Position numbers and translations under genes: made by a program
The notes under the pieces: generated by a model
Databases searched by the model: none
What the model saw: only the letters and a program-made list of their open reading frames with translations
Told to the model about the DNA's origin: nothing
Shown here: positions 8,011 through 16,907 of the stretch, one piece after another
Numbering within the stretch: the first letter of the stretch is position 1
Layout: the number at the start of each line of letters is the position of its first letter
Assembly (NCBI GenBank): GCA_041396125.1
Contig: JAWKZG010000005.1
Span: 248,001-312,000 of the forward strand
DNA from: JAWKZG01 sp041396125
GTDB lineage: Bacteria > Pseudomonadota > Gammaproteobacteria > Competibacterales > Competibacteraceae
DNA length: 64,000 nt
Direction: 5' to 3'

Positions 8011-9114
8011 ATGACTATGCTCCACCACTTCACCAGCACAACAGCCGGTCTGTCAGTGACCTGGGCCAACGGCACAGAAACACTGTTTCCCTGGTTTTGG
8101 TTGCGCGATCATGGCGAAGATGCCATCAGCCTCGACCAAACAACGCAGCAGCGTAAAATCGATACGTTTGCCATTGACCCGGCAATACAGGCCCAACAGG
8201 TCAATCTGAGCCCTGATCAGCGCTATCTCGAGCTGGACTGGCCTGACCACGCCCAGAGTCTGATCAGTATTGCCCGTCTGGCAGATTGCGCGGGCCTGAC
8301 CAAGGCACCACTGCGCACCTTATGGCAGGCCGGCTCACTACCCGATCCCTTGCCCCTGATCGATTACGCGGAGATCGCTGCCAGTGATGCCGGTCTGCGT
8401 GACTGGCTGCAACTGATTCAGCGCTGGGGATTTGCGCTGGTACATAATACGCAGGCCTCAGAAGACGGTACCCGACAACTCGCCGAGCGCATTGCGCCAG
8501 CTCAGCACACCATTTTCGGCAGTTACTGGAAGCTGGCGGCAGAATTGCGCGAACATGCCGATACAGCGTATTCCACCCAGTACCTGGCACCGCATACTGA
8601 TGCCACGTATTACCACGATGCACCGGGTTTACAGCTGTTCAATTGCCTGGAATTCGAGGGTAACGGTGGCGAAAGCGTGCTGGTCGATGGCTTCGCAATT
8701 GCCCGCACCTTGCAGCAGCAATCCCCCGAGCACTATGCGGTACTCAGTCAGGTTGCAGTGCCGGGCCAATATCTGGACAGCGGGGTGCATTTACAGGCCG
8801 AACGGCCGGTGTTGCGACATGATCGCAAAGGGCGATTGCTACAGGTCAGTTTCAATAATTATGATCGCGCCCCGTTTTTGCTATCCCCCGCAGACATGAC
8901 TGCTTTTTATGCCGCCTACAGTGAATTCAACCGCCATGTACTCGATCAGCGCAACTGGCTAAAAATTCCGTTGCGCCCTGGCATGGCCCTTATTCTGGAT
9001 AACTGGCGCTGCCTGCATGGCCGCATGGGTTATTCCGGCAAACGGGTGTTTTATGGCTGTTATCATAACCGGGCCGATTACGACAGCCGCTTGCGAACAT
9101 TGGCAACCCCATAA
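8011..9114 (+). CDS. Trimethyllysine / gamma-butyrobetaine dioxygenase family protein
   Basis: Fe(II)/2-oxoglutarate dioxygenase of 367 residues in the carnitine-biosynthesis family. The iron ligands are visible as H195-x-D197 (APHTDATYYHD) and H336 (DNWRCLHGR). The core (LQLFNCLEFEGNGGES, LVDGFAIA, FNNYDRAPF) matches trimethyllysine dioxygenase more closely than TauD. The N-terminal LRDHG segment aligns with the LRDH of the family's small domain, but the zinc-binding cysteines are absent. Likely reaction: hydroxylation of N6-trimethyllysine or gamma-butyrobetaine; which one cannot be decided here. It is followed within 40 bases by an amino-acid ABC binding protein and permease, which suggests uptake of a quaternary-ammonium amino acid. 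Start at the ATG at 8011; a second ATG at 8017 is possible. Confidence 0.82.
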   Translation: MTMLHHFTSTTAGLSVTWANGTETLFPWFWLRDHGEDAISLDQTTQQRKIDTFAIDPAIQAQQVNLSPDQRYLELDWPDHAQSLISIARLADCAGLTKAPLRTLWQAGSLPDPLPLIDYAEIAASDAGLRDWLQLIQRWGFALVHNTQASEDGTRQLAERIAPAQHTIFGSYWKLAAELREHADTAYSTQYLAPHTDATYYHDAPGLQLFNCLEFEGNGGESVLVDGFAIARTLQQQSPEHYAVLSQVAVPGQYLDSGVHLQAERPVLRHDRKGRLLQVSFNNYDRAPFLLSPADMTAFYAAYSEFNRHVLDQRNWLKIPLRPGMALILDNWRCLHGRMGYSGKRVFYGCYHNRADYDSRLRTLATP

Positions 9115-9150
9115 ATTATCAACAGATCTACCAATAGCAGGAGGAGTAAC

Positions 9151-9999
9151 ATGACCAAAACCACCTTAACCGGCCTGTCCAGCACGCTGACATTAGCACT
9201 GACGCTGGCACTCGCACTGCCAGGCAGCAACGCCCTGGCGGGAGAAACGCTGGATCGCGTATTGCAGAGCAAAACCCTGACCATGTCTTCCGATCCCGAG
9301 TATCCTCCCCAGTCGTTTCTCAATGACGCCAATGAAATGGACGGTTTCGATATCGATGTCGGCAAAGAAATTGCCAGGCGCATGGGTGTGGAACTGGCCA
9401 TTGTGACCCCTGGTTGGGAAATCATCACAGCGGGCCATTGGGCAGGCCGCTGGGATATGTCAGTCGGCTCGATGACGCCCACTAAATCGCGCGCTGAAAT
9501 CCTCGATTTCCCGGCGATTTATTACTACACCCCAGCCGCGTTTGCAGTGCATACCGAATCGTCGGTCAACACACTGGCAGAGCTGAACGGTAAAGTTATC
9601 GGCACCTGCGGCGGTTGCACCTACGATGCCTATCTCAACAAAGAACTGGTCATCGACGCGCAAAATGTTCCCGGTTTTGAATACCAGGTCACGGCCGGTG
9701 AGATCAAAACCTACGAAACCGACACCAATGCGTATGATGATCTGCGGCTTGGTGATGGAGTCCGGCTGGATGCGGTGTTCTCGGCACTGCCCACAATCCA
9801 GGAAGCCATCAAAAACGGCTATCCGCTGCGGGTGGTGGGTGCCCCGGCATTTTATGAACCCCTGGCAGTCGCCACCGATAAAGGCGATGCCGAATTTAAT
9901 GCCAGAATCGCTGAAATTATCGCCGCCATGCACGCTGATGGCACGCTGAAAAAATTGTCGATGAAGTGGTACGGGGTTGACCTTACCACGGTGCAATGA
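9151..9999 (+). CDS. Amino-acid ABC transporter substrate-binding protein
   Basis: Periplasmic solute-binding protein of the polar amino-acid family (SBP_bac_3), 282 residues. The signal peptide runs to about residue 30 (cleavage after NALA). The mature protein begins with the ETLDRVLQSKTLTM...PPQSFLND and GFDIDVGKEIARRMG segments typical of this family, then SVGSMTPTKSRAEILDFP. A CGGC motif at mid-protein (GTCGGCTYDAY) is less usual. GGAGGAG lies 7 bases before the ATG. It is the second gene of a likely dioxygenase-SBP-permease operon, so a methylated amino acid or betaine is a reasonable ligand guess. Confidence 0.9.
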   Translation: MTKTTLTGLSSTLTLALTLALALPGSNALAGETLDRVLQSKTLTMSSDPEYPPQSFLNDANEMDGFDIDVGKEIARRMGVELAIVTPGWEIITAGHWAGRWDMSVGSMTPTKSRAEILDFPAIYYYTPAAFAVHTESSVNTLAELNGKVIGTCGGCTYDAYLNKELVIDAQNVPGFEYQVTAGEIKTYETDTNAYDDLRLGDGVRLDAVFSALPTIQEAIKNGYPLRVVGAPAFYEPLAVATDKGDAEFNARIAEIIAAMHADGTLKKLSMKWYGVDLTTVQ

Positions 10000-10046
10000 A
10001 CAGGCTACCGCCCCCCTGCTGCTGTTACTAAGCGTACTGCCACGCC

Positions 10047-11051
10047 ATGAGGCTACGCCAATTCTGCCCTGCTTCGGTAGCCGAAATTGCCGGCGTGGCA
10101 GTGCTGCTGCTAATACTCATCTGGCTGGAGCCAGGCGACGGCAAAACCGGAGGGCTGCTGGCACCACTGCTGAACCCTCTGTTCGGTTCCCTGGGGAATG
10201 GTCATGAAGTCAGCAGCGCACGCCATATCGTCACCGGCCTGCTGCTGACCATTGCCCTCTGGCTCAATTTTGCTACCTTACGGTTACTGCCCTGGCCGCT
10301 GCAGGTTGCAGCGGTATGGCTGGAACTGCTGCTGTTATTTGCAGCGTTTGTCAGCAGTTTTGATCGCGATCTGGGGGTATGGTTTGAAAGTGGTCGCGCG
10401 GGTCAGACCAATCTCGCCTATCTGATCAGCACCGGCGCGTTCACCACGCTGTATGTCTCTATCATCTCGATTGGTATTGCCTGCGTATTCGCTATGACAG
10501 CAGCGCTCGGGCGCTTATCCCGGTCTGGCCCGGCCTACGCCATCGCTACCTTTTATATCTCGTTTTTTCGCGGCACCCCGTTACTGCTGCAGGTGTATTT
10601 GATCTATGTGGGTTTGCCGCAACTGGGCCGCGAATTTGCGCTTGATGCCGTACCCTCCGGCATTCTGGCGTTATCGCTGTGCTATGGCGCGTATCTGGCA
10701 GAAATTTTTCGGGCCGGAATTATCGGTGTACCACACGGTCAGCATGATGCCGCCCTGGCCCTGGGGCTGGATCGGCGACTGACGTTTCGCAAAATCATTT
10801 TGCCCCAGGCGATGCGTCTGATCGTACCACCTACCGGCAATCAGTTCATCGCCATGCTGAAAGATTCATCGCTGGTATCGGTGATGGGGGTGTGGGAATT
10901 GACCAAGACCGCTCAGGTCATCGGCAAACGCGATTTCAAAGTCTTCGAAATGCTGATCGCCGCCGCGATTATTTACTGGCTGATCTCAATTGTGTTTGAA
11001 CTGATCCAGTCCCGCATCGAAGCCTATTACGGCAAAGGCCGACAGCGCTGA
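10047..11051 (+). CDS. Amino-acid ABC transporter permease
   Basis: Inner-membrane permease of the His/Glu/Gln/Arg family, 334 residues. The first ~125 residues form two or three extra hydrophobic segments before the conserved permease core, which starts near LISTGAFTTLYVSIISIGIA. The EAA loop is clear (GVPHGQHDAALALGLDRRLTFRKIILPQA region), with FFRGTPLLLQVYLIY ahead of it. No ATPase gene follows; the operon ends at a terminator at 11059, so the ATP-binding subunit must be encoded elsewhere. The start is uncertain: ATG 10047 has no strong ribosome site and lies 47 bases after the binding-protein stop. Confidence 0.87.
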   Translation: MRLRQFCPASVAEIAGVAVLLLILIWLEPGDGKTGGLLAPLLNPLFGSLGNGHEVSSARHIVTGLLLTIALWLNFATLRLLPWPLQVAAVWLELLLLFAAFVSSFDRDLGVWFESGRAGQTNLAYLISTGAFTTLYVSIISIGIACVFAMTAALGRLSRSGPAYAIATFYISFFRGTPLLLQVYLIYVGLPQLGREFALDAVPSGILALSLCYGAYLAEIFRAGIIGVPHGQHDAALALGLDRRLTFRKIILPQAMRLIVPPTGNQFIAMLKDSSLVSVMGVWELTKTAQVIGKRDFKVFEMLIAAAIIYWLISIVFELIQSRIEAYYGKGRQR

Positions 11052-11058
11052 CTGAAAA

Positions 11059-11081
11059 AAACCGGGCGCGCTGCCCGGTTT
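11059..11081. terminator. Rho-independent terminator
   Basis: AAACCGGGC-GCGCT-GCCCGGTTT, a 9-bp perfect stem with flanking A and T runs, directly after the permease stop. It can serve transcription from the left and from the convergent GDT1 gene. Confidence 0.8.
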
Positions 11082-11145
11082 AATAATACAGATTAAATTC
11101 TCGATTCAGAATTTTACGGGCAGGCGAATTTACTCTTGATCAGCA

Positions 11146-11698
11146 TCAGCGCAGCAGCACATAAAGCCCCAGTCCGGCAAATGCTGTTGCTGCACCAATA
11201 CGCACCCAGCGTAATGGCAGACGTTCGGCCGCCACATTACCCAGCCAGATGACTGGTCCATTGGCTAGTAACATGCCCAGTGTAGTACCGGCCACCACTG
11301 CGAATAAATTCGCGTATTCCATGGCCAGTGCTACCGTCGCGACCTGGGTTTTGTCCCCCATTTCCACCAGAAAAAAGGCGACCAGCGTAGTCAGAAAAGC
11401 GCCCCAGCGCGGTGCACAGTCATCCGTTTGATCCAGTTTGTCCGGTATCACGCCCAGCCGGCAAACACCAGAAATCCCAGCCCCAGCCCCCAGCGCAGCA
11501 GGTCGGGATTCAGCAGTGTGCTGACCCAGACACCCAGCGCACCGGCTAAGGCGGATTGGGCAGGGTGGCCAGCAAAATACCGCAAAAGATAGGTACGGGT
11601 TTACGGAATCGGGCACTGAGCACGAGTGCAAGTAACTGGGTTTTATCGCCGATTTCGGCCAGAGCGACAATAAATGTCGAGACGAGGAAAGCAGACAT
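11146..11698 (-). pseudogene. TMEM165/GDT1 family cation exporter, two frameshifts
   Basis: Membrane transporter of the UPF0016/GDT1 family (Mn2+ or Ca2+ export in characterised members). The two signature repeats are both present: AEIGDKTQLLALVL near the N-terminus and VEMGDKTQVATVALA in the second half. Reading requires three frames. The first segment (MSAFLVSTFIV..., from ATG 11698) passes into ALAGALGVWVSTLLNP in another frame near 11553, then into VIPDKLDQTDD near 11454. Each join is repaired by one added base (giving ANxALAG and AGWAVIPDK), and no other damage is seen. This is either a recent pseudogene or two single-base sequence errors; the absence of substitutions favours error. It ends near the terminator shared with the ABC operon and lies downstream of the P-type ATPase gene. 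Confidence 0.75.
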
Positions 11699-11868
11699 TG
11701 AGATTACCGTAGCGGGCCGGGCTAACAATCCGATGGACACAGCTACCCCGCCCGGTCCGAAATGGGGAAAACTGCGCCATAGGTCTTGCCAGACGTAAAG
11801 GCCGTCAGTGCCATGGCCATGCTGACCAAGTATGTTGACACAGACACCAGCCCTGGCGGGCCGGGCGG

Positions 11869-14619
11869 CTACTCCCCTAAAGGCGCGCGCAGATTAGCAT
11901 GCACCGGTACCGCATACAAGTAACCGCGCCGGATCAGGGCTTTCTCCACTTCCACTGCCAGCAGCACCAGCGACGCCAGCGCAAAACAGATGGCCAGCTC
12001 GGCCAGACTCAGCGGGGCGGTGTTGAAAATCGGGTTCAGTACCGGCAGATAGATGACCGCCAGCTGCAACATGACCGTTAACAGCACAGCACCCAGCAGC
12101 GGCCGGTTGGATAATAAACCCAGTGTCAGTATGGATTCGCGCTCGGAGCGTATTGCCAGCACGTGTACCAACTGGGCCAGCGTCAGCACAGTAAACACCA
12201 TGGTCTGCCAGTGCGCCATACCGGCCCCATAAGCCCAGGCCTGAGCGCCCAGTGACAGCCCGCCAATCAGCAGGCCGCACCAGATGACATGCTGCCACAC
12301 ACCGTGCGCGAAAATACTTTCCTGCGGTGGTCGCGGCGGACGCTGCATGACATTGCGCTCGGCAGGCTCAGCAGCCAGCGCCAGTCCGGGCAGACCATCG
12401 GTAACCAGATTAATCCACAGAATATGGATCGGCAGCAGCGGAATCGGCAGCCCCAGCAAAGGTGCCAGCGCCAGCGTCCAGATCTCGCCAGCGTTACTGG
12501 TCAGCGTATATTTAACAAACTTGCGAATATTATCGAATATGCGCCGCCCTTCCCGCACCGCCGCCACAATAGTCGCAAAATTATCGTCCAGCAGCACCAT
12601 ATCAGCGGCTTCCCGCGCCACCTCAGTACCACGCTGGCCCATCGCCACGCCAATATCGGCCCGCTTGAGCGCTGGTGCATCGTTGACGCCATCGCCGGTC
12701 ATAGCGACAAAATCGCCCTGGCTTTGCAAGGCTTGGACGATCTGAATTTTCTGTTCCGGGCTGACCCGGGCATAAACCTGGGCGCTGGTCATGCGGGCAG
12801 CGCTTTCTGACGCTGCCAGACGCTCCAGATCACGGCCGGTTACTACTGTATCATCGGCGTGAGCAATACCCAGGCGTTGCGCGATAGCCAGCGCGGTACC
12901 CGGATGATCGCCGGTAATCATCACCGGTCGAATTCCGGCGGTCAGGCAGGCAGCCACTGCAGCGGGAGCTTCTGCACGCGGCGGGTCGATCAACGCCACC
13001 AGCCCGAGCAGGGTAAGATCCTGCTCTATATTTATCGCCAGTTCGGCCAGTGCCGCTGGCCCGGATACCTGCGGTACTGACCGATAAGCCAGCGCCAGCA
13101 CCCGATAGCCTGACCTCGCCAACTGCTCGGCCTGATGCAGTACCGCAGCCGGCTCAAGCGGAAGCGGCCCGGCTGCGGTCAGGTGGGTTGTACAAACCGC
13201 CAGCACCTGCTCGGGCGCGCCTTTGGTAAACGCAAGCACGCTCTCCTTGCGGTCATGCAGCGTGCTCATGCGCTTGCGTACAGAATCAAAAGGAAGCTCC
13301 GCCACCCGTGGCAACACCCGAGACAAATCGGTTTTATCGCACCCGGCATCCCGCGCCGCTTGGTATAAGGCCACTTCGGTCGGGTCACCCAGCACCTGCA
13401 CTTGCCCTGGCTCTGCCTCCTGCACGATGACATCGTTACTCAAGGCCAGCGCCTGAGTCAGCAACAACCAGGGCTGCCGAGCCGGATCAGAGCCAGCGTC
13501 AGCGGCAGGATCAAATTCGGGGCTAAATTCGGGCAGGTGGGCTTGTTGCTCGCCGTCAACGACAAACGCTTCGGCGCGCATGCGGTTTTCGGTCAGTGTG
13601 CCGGTTTTATCAGAACAAATAACCGTGACCGAGCCCAGTGTCTCCACCGCCGGCAGGCGGCGGATCAGACTGTGACAGCGGCTCATGCGTGCCGCCCCCA
13701 GCGCCAGCGCGACCGTAACAACGGCCGGCAAGGCTTCGGGTATTGCGGCCACAGCCAGGCTGACAGCCGTCAAAAACATCAATACCGGGGGTTCACCGCG
13801 CAGCAAACCCACCACAAACAAAACCGCACAGATCACCAGTACCGCGATGGCAAGCTGTCGTCCCAATCGTGCCAGACGCTGTTGCAAGGGCGTACTGCCG
13901 GTGCTTTCCTGCGCCAGCAGCTGGGCAATATTACCCAGTTCTGTTGCCAGACCGGTGGCGACGACCATACCAGTTCCCCGGCCCACGCTGACCTGGGTTC
14001 CCTTATAGGCCATATTGCGCCGGTCACCGAGTGGCAAATCCACTTCGCTCAGCGGTTCAGTATGCTTTGCCACCGCCAGCGATTCACCGGTCAGAGCGGC
14101 TTCATCGATCTGCAACTGAGCGGTATCCAAGAGCCGGATGTCCGCCGGCACAATATTGCCCGCTTCCAGCTGTACGATATCGCCCGGCACCAGCTCGCGG
14201 GCCGCAATAATATGCACAACACCGCCGCGTAATACCCGCGCCTGCGGCGCTGCCAGTTGCCGCAATGCCGCCATGGCACGTTCGGCACGGTATTCCTGCA
14301 CCGTCCCGATAATCGCGTTCAGCAGCACGATCAGCACAATGGCTATCGCATCCTCTGGCTCGCCCACAATCCCGGATACGAGCGCTGCCGCCAGCAGGAC
14401 CAGAATCATGAAATCCGTAAACTGGCTGGCCAGCATGCGCCACCAGGGCCGCTGCTGCCCCGCCGGGATTTCGTTCGGACCATAGGTTTGCAAACGGTGC
14501 GCGACAGCGGTGTCAGTCAGACCCTGGCTAACGTCCACCTGCAGCTGTTGAGCCAGCGCCGCGCCCGTCTGCCGATAAGCTTCGGGCGCGTCAGACAGGG
14601 TTGAAGCGCTGGTTTTCAC
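11869..14619 (-). CDS. P-type cation-transporting ATPase (calcium type)
   Basis: Inner-membrane P2-type ATPase, 916 residues. Motifs in order: N-terminal cation-ATPase domain (about 15-80), TGES (177-180), the ion-binding PEALP in M4 (294-298), the phosphorylated Asp in SDKTGTLT (D337), KGAPE in the nucleotide-binding domain, TGDGVNDAPALK at the hinge, and six C-terminal membrane helices with LLPIHILWINLVTDGLPGLAL. PEALP in M4 together with the NLVTD helix fits PacL/SERCA or PMCA-like Ca2+ pumps; Mn2+ or Na+/K+ transport cannot be excluded. The full length is intact. The GDT1-family exporter lies directly downstream on the same strand (171 bases), which may reflect shared divalent-cation homeostasis. 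Confidence 0.92.
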   Translation of the reverse strand: MKTSASTLSDAPEAYRQTGAALAQQLQVDVSQGLTDTAVAHRLQTYGPNEIPAGQQRPWWRMLASQFTDFMILVLLAAALVSGIVGEPEDAIAIVLIVLLNAIIGTVQEYRAERAMAALRQLAAPQARVLRGGVVHIIAARELVPGDIVQLEAGNIVPADIRLLDTAQLQIDEAALTGESLAVAKHTEPLSEVDLPLGDRRNMAYKGTQVSVGRGTGMVVATGLATELGNIAQLLAQESTGSTPLQQRLARLGRQLAIAVLVICAVLFVVGLLRGEPPVLMFLTAVSLAVAAIPEALPAVVTVALALGAARMSRCHSLIRRLPAVETLGSVTVICSDKTGTLTENRMRAEAFVVDGEQQAHLPEFSPEFDPAADAGSDPARQPWLLLTQALALSNDVIVQEAEPGQVQVLGDPTEVALYQAARDAGCDKTDLSRVLPRVAELPFDSVRKRMSTLHDRKESVLAFTKGAPEQVLAVCTTHLTAAGPLPLEPAAVLHQAEQLARSGYRVLALAYRSVPQVSGPAALAELAINIEQDLTLLGLVALIDPPRAEAPAAVAACLTAGIRPVMITGDHPGTALAIAQRLGIAHADDTVVTGRDLERLAASESAARMTSAQVYARVSPEQKIQIVQALQSQGDFVAMTGDGVNDAPALKRADIGVAMGQRGTEVAREAADMVLLDDNFATIVAAVREGRRIFDNIRKFVKYTLTSNAGEIWTLALAPLLGLPIPLLPIHILWINLVTDGLPGLALAAEPAERNVMQRPPRPPQESIFAHGVWQHVIWCGLLIGGLSLGAQAWAYGAGMAHWQTMVFTVLTLAQLVHVLAIRSERESILTLGLLSNRPLLGAVLLTVMLQLAVIYLPVLNPIFNTAPLSLAELAICFALASLVLLAVEVEKALIRRGYLYAVPVHANLRAPLGE

Positions 14620-14660
14620 GGCAATTGATGCTCCCGATCACTTGGGCGACGCGTCATGTC

Positions 14661-16772
14661 TTAACGGCATTCAGCTGGATACAGTTTGGTTTGATAGGAA
14701 TCCGTGGCGCACTGCCAGTCGATCTGACCATTCAATACCTCGGCGTTCAAAAACACGCTCTCGCCATAGACTTCGTCCGGTGCGGCCAGCACGATGCTCA
14801 ACTGGGCTGTGACCGGATCGAATGCCAGATCGGCGATGGCATAAGATTCGATCAGTACGCTATTCGCCAGCTCGGTGAATTCCTCTGCTGCCGGGAACCG
14901 GCCGTTGTCGGTATAAAAACCTTCCAGCAAAGACTGCAAGCGCTGGATTTCCTCAAAACTCTGCGTCACTTCGGCCCGTACGCGATAGTCTTGATAAGCC
15001 GGGATCGCAACTGCCGCCAGAATCCCTGCTACCGCTATACTGGTCATGGTATTGCCGGCGAACAACAGCTCCAGCGGATTAGTTTCATAAAGTAACTCCA
15101 GCTCCAGCCGGTCGGCTCCCGAACCCAGCTTGAAACCGTAACTGCCCATGGCCGGCAATTCAGCCTGGCGAGGGGTAGGCAAGTCAAACAGATCTACCGG
15201 CCGCTCCACAATATCGCCCAGATACTGCAGCATCTGCAGATGCCACTGGTAAAACATCGAGGGTATCCCGTCGGCCTGGGTAGCAACGGCAAACACAGCG
15301 TTCTCGCTTGGCAGCTTGATCTGCTGCGTCAGCCAGTCACCAACCGACAGTTCCGGCTTGAGTGCATCGCGATCAATCAGCACTTGCGGCACCGAAGCCA
15401 GAATCAAATAATCGTTTTCCTGTTTCCAGTACACATGGGTAGCAGCCTGGGATAATCGCAGTATCACCCCCATCAGTCTGTCATTGGCAAGGGCGGCGAG
15501 CTCATCATCATCATCGGTGTTATAGAAACTCGGAATGGTCAGGTGTGAATAGCTGATATCGTTGATCTGGCGCTGCTCGAAACCCAGATTGAACTGCTCG
15601 ATCAGGCGCCCTGTCATGGCTTCAAAACGCGCCCAGTCGCGTATCCGCAAGGCACCATACTGGCCGGCCGCATCATCGATATACAGCCATTCCGGGCCAA
15701 TAGTCTGCCACCAGTCTTCGATACCAAAACCCAGATACTCTTGCATGGCCTGCTCGGCCTGGCTCAGCTCGGTCGCTGCTTCCGGGCTGAGTTGTTGCAA
15801 TAATTGTTTGAACGCGCGCCAGTCCGCTACCGACGGCAAAGCCAGCACGCCAGCAGTGCTGATCGCCTCGACTGCGGCTACCGTCAACGCGGCATCCGGT
15901 ACCGGCAAAAACCGCCGAAACCCGGTCGGTGGCATCAGCGCAACCAGTTTGGTGCGACTTTTGCCAGCGCTCGCGCCCATGCCCAAAGCAAACTGTTGTA
16001 TTTCCAGCGCGCCGCTCAACTGCAACATCATCAACACCGGCGGTGGCGCAACACTGGCGGCAATCTGTGCCGCACTGGCGGCATTGACCCATAAAAACAG
16101 GCCTTGGCCGCTGGCGTCAATTTCAGATTCCAGCGCATACATGGGATGCTCGCTGCGAGTTTGCAGACTGGTGCTCAAGCGGGTCAGTGCAGCAGGTGCC
16201 AGTTCTACGCCACCGAGCATAAACAGGCGCTGCTCCGGCAGTTGATAATACACCTGCACAGGCTGGCCCATGATCAGGATCAGCCCTTCGCCGGCATCAT
16301 TCAGTGGCTCGCCCCATTGCAGTTGTGGTGCGCTACTGATGATCCGCTCCAGCACTGCCTGCGCAGCGGCCAGCGTAGTGACTCGCAGGGTGCCCGTCAG
16401 CAGGAGTTGCGGCCCGGCTGCAGCCCCGTCAACCGGCATTAAAGCTGCTGCTTCCAGTGGTGAACTCAGCTCGCCCAGCAACAGCTCTGGCACTGCGCCC
16501 CAGACATCGCTCAGCGGAGTCAGCCAGGTATTCTGCAAACCGGCGCGCAGCTCGGCGAACAAAGCGGCATTGGCCGGCGCCGACTGTAACGTGTCAAGAG
16601 CGGTCCCTTTCGGAGCTCCCAACACCCCCCACAAATTCGGCACCCGCAGGTACGCCAGTGTTTGTTCGGGCAAGACTGTGCGTAACCAGGGTTTGGCGCT
16701 GATGTCCTGCGCCAGTGCGCCGCTGGTCAGCGTGATCATCAGTATCACTATTCCTATCATGCGCTGTTTCAC
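14661..16772 (-). CDS. Secreted DUF3352-like protein with C-terminal type IV pilin domain
   Basis: Two-part exported protein of about 700 residues. A signal peptide (MIGIVILMITLTSGALAQ) is followed by about 560 residues resembling DUF3352-type proteins (LPEQTLAYLRVPNL..., repeated Leu/Ala-rich units). The last ~130 residues look like a complete type IVa pilin without its leader: MTSIAVAGILAAVAIPAYQDYR, a following amphipathic helix, a short NGRFPAAEEF, and a C-terminal disulfide pair in the DWQC...LYPAECR context. The pilin helix is therefore an internal membrane segment and lacks the usual FTLIE start and G/A cleavage site. Start: GTG 16772 (GAGAGC upstream) or ATG 16760; both give the same signal peptide. 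The function is unknown. Confidence 0.75.
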   Translation of the reverse strand: MKQRMIGIVILMITLTSGALAQDISAKPWLRTVLPEQTLAYLRVPNLWGVLGAPKGTALDTLQSAPANAALFAELRAGLQNTWLTPLSDVWGAVPELLLGELSSPLEAAALMPVDGAAAGPQLLLTGTLRVTTLAAAQAVLERIISSAPQLQWGEPLNDAGEGLILIMGQPVQVYYQLPEQRLFMLGGVELAPAALTRLSTSLQTRSEHPMYALESEIDASGQGLFLWVNAASAAQIAASVAPPPVLMMLQLSGALEIQQFALGMGASAGKSRTKLVALMPPTGFRRFLPVPDAALTVAAVEAISTAGVLALPSVADWRAFKQLLQQLSPEAATELSQAEQAMQEYLGFGIEDWWQTIGPEWLYIDDAAGQYGALRIRDWARFEAMTGRLIEQFNLGFEQRQINDISYSHLTIPSFYNTDDDDELAALANDRLMGVILRLSQAATHVYWKQENDYLILASVPQVLIDRDALKPELSVGDWLTQQIKLPSENAVFAVATQADGIPSMFYQWHLQMLQYLGDIVERPVDLFDLPTPRQAELPAMGSYGFKLGSGADRLELELLYETNPLELLFAGNTMTSIAVAGILAAVAIPAYQDYRVRAEVTQSFEEIQRLQSLLEGFYTDNGRFPAAEEFTELANSVLIESYAIADLAFDPVTAQLSIVLAAPDEVYGESVFLNAEVLNGQIDWQCATDSYQTKLYPAECR

Positions 16773-16907
16773 TGTGCTGTGCTCTCGCTGCTGTTCATGG
16801 TAAAGGGTTGATGTTGTACCGCATCCTGCGCGGTTTTCCCACTCTTGGTTTATAGTAAGAACCCTGAACATTTGTAAACAGGCCCGTCAACTCACTGTCT
16901 CACGTCG

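Noticed and set aside
7746..8156. Short frames on both strands between cysH and the dioxygenase
   Set aside because: No motif, no ribosome site and composition no different from noncoding neighbours; the plus frame overlaps the dioxygenase start.
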